In this document: piece after piece, positions 58,191-64,000 of the stretch
Numbering within the stretch: the first letter of the stretch is position 1
Layout: every line of letters begins with the position of its first letter
From: Protonemura montana
Taxonomy: Eukaryota; Arthropoda; Insecta; Plecoptera; Nemouridae
DNA length: 64,000 nucleotides
Assembly (NCBI GenBank): GCA_947568835.1
Contig: OX387604.1
Coordinates: forward strand, 20,489,076 to 20,553,075
Direction: 5' to 3'
Position numbers and translations under genes: made by a program
Notes under the pieces: model-generated
What the model was told of the DNA's origin: nothing
The model's database searches: none
Seen by the model: the letters and a program-made list of their open reading frames with translations, nothing else

Positions 58191-59714
58191 AAACGGTTAG
58201 CAGTTTGTTTGTTTTCCGGGTTAATATCGGATTTATTAAACCCCGTTTACAATTTCACGAGATTTCATGGTTTATAGTACTTTATGGTGTTGCCTTTCTA
58301 GCCCACCAATTTTGTTCTATAGGTTTATCTGGCAAAGTACATGGACTGTGAAATGTTTCTTCATTATAAGATAATGTTACATAGCAAAGCCAAGTGCATA
58401 TTATTATTTCTGTGCGCGTTGCTCTTATAGCCATGAGATTTGAGGGAATGAGCATCATAAAATAACCCTGTCCGCGAAGGAAGAGGATAACCATTTTTGT
58501 CTCTTTGTTCATACTGTCATAGATTTCCTGATGAAATGCAATGGTGTCATTTAACGTAATGATAAAAGGGCTTATAAGGTTCCCTCTTCACACAAAACGT
58601 ATGACTTGAATCAATGCTACTATTTTTATGGGAAACAGACAGAATTGATAAGCAAGACATAAAAACACTTTTTTCAAAAAAAAATCTTTTAAAATTATGC
58701 TGTGCATACATTTGGATGTAAAAGTGTCTACCTGTGATTGCCTGGCTATAAAACCAATTCACATAAAAATGTGAATATCGAGTTATGCTAAAACATACGG
58801 GAGTAAATACAGATTTCCGCCATCATGTATCGCAGTAGACCAATAAAAATGTTTGAAAGTATGAAATAAAATGTCACTGATCAGATTTAGAGAAAGATTT
58901 TCTCCGATTTTTACGTCCAATTGTGACCAAGTGTAGCTTCCTCGATGCTTAATACCGTAATTCGTTTTCCTTCAATGGATAACCAATTGTACCTGCTATT
59001 CGAAGCACTTACTTCAAGTACTTGCTCCATGTGATCTTCACGCAGACTTTTTAAAAAACACTGTGATATTGATTAATATACAAAATCAATTTCGTACTCG
59101 TCCCAGAGAGCGCTAATTTATTTCTACATTAATATTCATTTCATTGAAAAGATAAAAGTGATCAATTAAGGGCGCCACGGAGGTTAGGTTATCGGCGTCA
59201 TTTTTCATTTTCCGAACAGAATAACTATGTTATTGATGGCCACAAAAAGGAAAAATCTTCCAATCACATTTTTGCCTGAACCAGCAACATTGTCTTCCGA
59301 CTTCGAGTACCCCTGAAAATCCCCAGTCAGCTTTTCATCAGATACACACGTTAGACCCAATAGCAAGGAACTCTTATTTGGAGGGAATTGCCCGCCATAA
59401 GCTATACTGGCTTACTCTAACAAGTTAAGATCCATTTTCTTGAAAACTCATTCGATATAAGAATAAAAGGAAAATGCAACACGTGTTTGAAGAAAAGGCT
59501 GGTTGCGTGCTGGTTGCAGATGTACCGCCTTGAGCGATAGCCCCGTGACCCACGGACGTGGTGAGATGAGTATAAAAGCCAGACAAATGCACCTATCGGC
59601 GTGCACGTAGCCCCCTATGATCCTGTGGAGATCGATGCCTCCCTCGCTAAATCCTTCCTAGCTTCTTTGTGTTGCTCCAGATTTATGACGTGATGGCTTT
59701 GTTCCGCCTACCGA

Positions 59715-59815
59715 CGGCGACGCCGACTAGCGTACGATATGCCTGGATGTCACTTCTAGCATCTTGCTTGCCTCCGCGGCGTCGGCAGCGGCGTTGCGTC
59801 GGCGTCGGCAGCTAT
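59715..59815. repeat. CpG-rich GACGCC/GTCGGC hexamer patch
   Basis: CCGACGGCGACGCCGAC at the left and GCGTCGGCGTCGGCAGC at the right form inverted hexamer runs. This is the third such patch in the window, after 40490-40560 and 56248-56285. Confidence 0.7.
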
Positions 59816-62800
59816 ACCTACCACTTCTTCTCACTATGGCATTACACCATTGCATCTAGCATCTAGCATGCACAGTCTAGTCTGCTTCAATTCACATCTA
59901 GCAGGTCCAAAGTGTGATTAGCAGTTTAGTGGCGCCGTCGACGTTCATTGGGCCGAGAGGAATACCGAATATCCCAGTCTGACGACGAAGCCGTTAGATA
60001 ATTCGCCCCCCCCCCCCCCTCCCCTCTACCACTCCATCACGGCCTTCTGCTTCTTAATAGTTCTGAACTTGCATCCTAGCTTCGATTTAACCAATAAGCG
60101 ATCACGAACGTCGGGCATGAGGATGTGAACGTGTACGAGCAATTGCACAGGCGAATAAACAATTTTGGAACCCGGTTTGAAATCTTTTACCGGTAATTAT
60201 TCAATGTCTTACCAGTAATCTTAAGCGTCGTCTTGTGATATAGTCTTGCGTTGTTGTAGAATTATGTAAGACGCCCAAGTTTGATATAATCCACATTTAA
60301 CGCTGTGATTCTTTCGATTGATCTTCATCGAGTCTTATCAAGAAAATTCATTGCGTTCGTAACTCGGCTTGCTGCTATTGCAGATGGAATTATTATCTTG
60401 TTTCACGCTCATTTTTATTCTTTGACATTCCTTTGCTTCAAAAGTAATTTACGTACCGTTTGTGGAACTGTAAATTAAACACTGCCTTTGCTATGCTGAA
60501 ATAAGATGAAGACGAGCAAAAAGCAAAATTTTGGCAATAAAATTGTGCTACCCTGGGAATTATTAATATACACGACGAAGCCAACTTGAGCGAATACTCC
60601 TTTTGTGTTTCTCATCCCAACTTTGCACCGAACCAAATTCTGCTAGCGTCAAACAAAATGCGCTTTCTTGCCACAAATTACGCTTTAGACCCGCTTTCCG
60701 TCCTCATCGAGTAGCATATTGCTAGACTCCGCACACCCCTCATAACTTACAACAACGCATCTCGGAAATTGCTTTTCAAAGGATTAAATAGGCGTTAAGA
60801 AAACATCGAAACGCAATTCTGAAGACAGTCACTAATTTTCCACTAACTTGTCTTATAATTTCAGGGCGTTTATTACTGAGTGATGAAACACAGTCTCAGA
60901 TTTCCATGGTTGCCTCAAGCGTGCAATCAATATTTCATCCTTATTTTAAATGGAGGTTCATTTTTTTGGTCTGCGTCTTCATTGGGCCCTCTGGGAAGTT
61001 TTCAGTGAAAATTGAGTGTGATAAAAACGAAGGATAAGGCGCGATAGATTTACAGAAAGCGACGACAAATACGAATTTATTTTCACCCTGGGCTCCACGA
61101 TGCGTTTTTCTTGCATTACTCATCTTTTAATACAACTGAAAGACGTGAGACAAAACTTGCACTTGTATCATGTGTTTATAATAACGAGCTAATATCCAAC
61201 ATAGAATTGTTCTCTTCTTGCGACTTAGAACCAGTTGGTATTATTTTTTGTAGTTACACTGCATGATATTCTCTATGTCGTCCAACAAAAAAAAAAAACA
61301 CTAATATCCTTCAGGAATACAACTTTTTTAATACTCGTGAAAATATTTTTTGTTTAACTTCTACGCAACAGTTTAAATGGCATGACATTAAATATTTAAT
61401 GCTTACTGACTCTCGGGTTATTCATTTAACCAGAAAAACAGTTCATTTTCATTCTGACTGCCCCTCTCATAATACATGTTTCATACTATTTAAAGCTTAG
61501 CTTTTATGTAGAAACTTGGAAAGAAAACCGCCATTTGGAAGTCAGACTAAGGGGATACGAATTGTAACGTTTCCCTCCAACCTCGGGTTCAGTTGGAAAA
61601 CGTGTGGCGTAATGCAAATTTTCATCTTGGCACGCCACTCGTCATATATGGGGTGGGATTTACCAAGCATGCTATATCAGAAGCAAGAAGGAAGTTACAG
61701 TTAAGAATTTAAATCTTATTTTACTATACCCGATATATGGAGATGTCGTCAGTGAACAGACAGAGCTTCCATGTTGAAACTGATGTGGAAGTAAAAATCT
61801 TCTACGAAGCAAGTTGAATAGAAATAAATTCTTGCGACGGTTTTTCCTTTGCATTGACCTATCAAATGGTACGATTTTCCAGGGGGAGATTCCTAGTTAT
61901 CATGTCTAAAGCAAATTGCTATCCATTCGAGGAGAATATTCTTTTTGATTAAATTGCTTCCTTCTTGCACTACCTATAAGATGGTATCAATCGGCAGCTC
62001 CATGTTCTCACATACTTGCATTCAAGTTTTGTCCGTCTTGCTTACTTTCTTCATTATTCTCATGAAGAGTTATTGGACATTATCGAAAGTTTTTGAAATA
62101 TATGGTTCATGTGTTGACGACGAATGATGAATTCCTTTGAGGAAATTGAGCATTTTCTCGATTCAGTTCTAAGAATCTATCAGTCTAGCTATTATTTTTC
62201 TTTGGCCATTCACTCGTATATTATAGGTACTTTATACAAAAATGCACAATCTCACACATTAATAATTCATCGAGTATAAGTAATTTGTTTTGAAACTGAT
62301 GAACTATAATATGATGGTATTTTTATGTTCTGTTAAATAGCAGAGAAATTGCTCAACTGGAAATTATAATAAAACGTGTCTCGTCATCCCATGAAGTGCA
62401 ATATGATGTTTAACAGTAAAATTATTCAATGGAAATACTTAATGCTTTGTTTAGTAATACATTAATTAAATTACTAATACATTTATGGAATCGTGGTTCA
62501 CTTGACGGGAAGATAGAATAGTTTTGTGGCGTGTGCTGTATCGGTCGCGGTGTCTATGTTGGTGCCCTCCAGAGGAGGTCTCCCAGGAGGCGACGAACGC
62601 TCTTCAACATTAACAGAAATCGTCTGGAGGAGCAGACTCCTGGCAGGAGTCCTGGCGCCAGGAGGGGGGGGGGGGGAGGAGGGGGCAGAAGACCTACGCC
62701 AAGGCGAAGCAATTACATTGCATGTCTTCTTATTTATTCGTTGCGGGCTACTGATTCATCTCGGCCCTAAACACCTTCGAACACCGTGAAGCAAGCAATC

Positions 62801-64000
62801 AGCAATCGCTCGACTTTTTCTAGTCGCAGAAACAGGTATACTACGAACTACAAACTAGTTTCATTAAACAAATACCCAGACATGTAAAGGTGGAACAAAG
62901 TAAGACACCGAACAACTGCAATCCAATCTTAAACTATTCGCACAAAACACCTACATTTTCTTCTTCCAGTTTCACATTTCTTGACATGATCAATATCATG
63001 TCTCTGAAGACCGCAAACTTGCTTCATAGCAAATTACGATTTATAACTTCTCGTGTCTTGCCCATTTCCGCTTTTGTTTTTAAGCTTTCAATGTACGAAT
63101 GCATAAAAAAAAACACAGAACTTTGGTCAAGTTTTGGACGTAACTAAATATAAATCATCTCGATGCTTTCATTTTATATTTCTGTTACCGGTCAATTTTC
63201 CAGAAATTTCCTACAGTATTCCTTTTCAGCTACGAAGAAATCAACGATATAAATTGCCGACGGGGGGTTTGATTTTTTTATGGTCACATTTTTTTTTATC
63301 TATTTTTTACTATCGCTAAACGATACTTGCTAAGCATTTTACCCACGAGTCCCTGTCTCTTGTTTGGGAGATGTATTTCCCTTTGCCATGACTGCTTTAC
63401 GTTGCATGAATGACCGAGTACAGGCCAATCCTGGTCAGTGGTGTCGCGCAACGCCACGCCGTGCCGCGTCATAAATAAAGATGCAGATCGCTTTGGGACG
63501 CCGTTTCCAATGTCCAGGATCGGGTCCTGCAGGATCGCGTCCCTGTTCGAGCTGGACACCATGCCCCAACCCTAGTCCACACATCGACCATAAACATTTG
63601 CCTTATCGTTCTTTCTCGTTTCCCATACAAGTTACTAGTTAGCTCTATACACTCGTTCGTAGCTCTATCTTTATCACTTTCCACATTTTAAGTAATAATA
63701 ATTATTATAAAATGATAACGGTGTATACAATAACACAATAATAACCTAGCCAGCAATATAAGTATGGCCTATGCATTTATATCGCTATTGTGAAGATGTC
63801 CACTTCAGAAAGCAGCTCGTATCCCTTGGACCAAGGAGATAGTACATACACTGAAATCTAATTGTTAGCCATGTCCGTATAACCTGGTATTATCTTAATA
63901 ACACACAAAATATCTAACAGGAAAGTCGGAACAAATCCAGGAAACAGCTCGTCTCTTCTTAACCCTCCAGCAAGTGTGAAAGTGCAAATTCTGAAATATT

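Larger units (their letters stand above)
57427..64000. other. 6.6 kb, probably first intron, no exon recognised
   Basis: AT-rich sequence with poly-C at 58171-58190 and 60006-60019, a CpG hexamer patch at 59715-59815 and an Arg/Gly-rich frame at 62526-62789 that runs through a poly-G stretch. No domain, tRNA or complete mobile element was seen. Confidence 0.4.

Noticed and set aside
62526-62789. Arg/Gly-rich frames resembling a basic nuclear protein
   Set aside because: Two frames are open over the same poly-G stretch. No clear coding start, splice sites or family match.

Overview
The window looks like nuclear DNA of an invertebrate animal. Genes are split by GT-AG introns and are sparse. 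The DNA is AT-rich and holds many fragments of non-LTR retrotransposons, tRNA- and 5S-derived short elements, inverted-repeat elements and satellites. Nothing fixes the phylum: a marine invertebrate such as a cnidarian is plausible, but this is inference. There are no bacterial-style operons, no rRNA operon and no CRISPR array.

Three complete genes can be rebuilt exon by exon with consistent reading phases. (1) Minus strand, 1256-6413: a six-exon membrane trehalase (GH37) of 642 codons with a signal peptide, both family signatures, a transmembrane segment and a short cytoplasmic tail on a separate last exon. (2) Plus strand, 21382-26435: a seven-exon OMA1-type mitochondrial M48 metallopeptidase of 428 residues, with one intron that appears to be GC-AG. 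(3) Minus strand, 29655-39242: a five-exon class A peptide-receptor-like GPCR of 504 residues, with a likely non-coding first exon ending at 40343. Three partial genes are also visible: the last exon of a single-pass membrane protein with an ITIM-like tail (1-375, plus), and two signal-peptide first exons with phase-1 donors (41565-41610 and 57369-57426, plus) whose later exons I could not find.

Layout: 0-6.4 kb holds two convergent genes (receptor tail, trehalase). 6.4-14.7 kb has no recognisable gene. 14.7-19.7 kb is a repeat-rich block with a 2.8 kb inverted repeat, two retrotransposon fragments and two weak orphan exons. 19.7-26.5 kb holds OMA1. 26.5-40.7 kb holds the GPCR, whose introns carry several mobile elements. 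40.3-41.6 kb is a probable head-to-head promoter region. 41.7-43.9 kb is a 41-bp minisatellite. 44-52.3 kb is an almost unbroken run of mobile elements and degenerate satellites. 52.3-64 kb is mostly featureless apart from CpG-rich hexamer-repeat patches and the second signal-peptide exon.

The genes belong to unrelated processes (sugar hydrolysis at the membrane, mitochondrial inner-membrane quality control, peptide signalling), so no shared pathway is implied. The most unusual features are in the non-coding DNA: a 700-bp palindromic tRNA-derived element with a perfect 10-bp target duplication, a cluster of 5S-rRNA-derived heads, a satellite whose unit orientation flips in the middle, a minisatellite with a 26-unit duplication, and overlapping splice donors that could add or remove the trehalase tail. 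No clearly new protein system was found.
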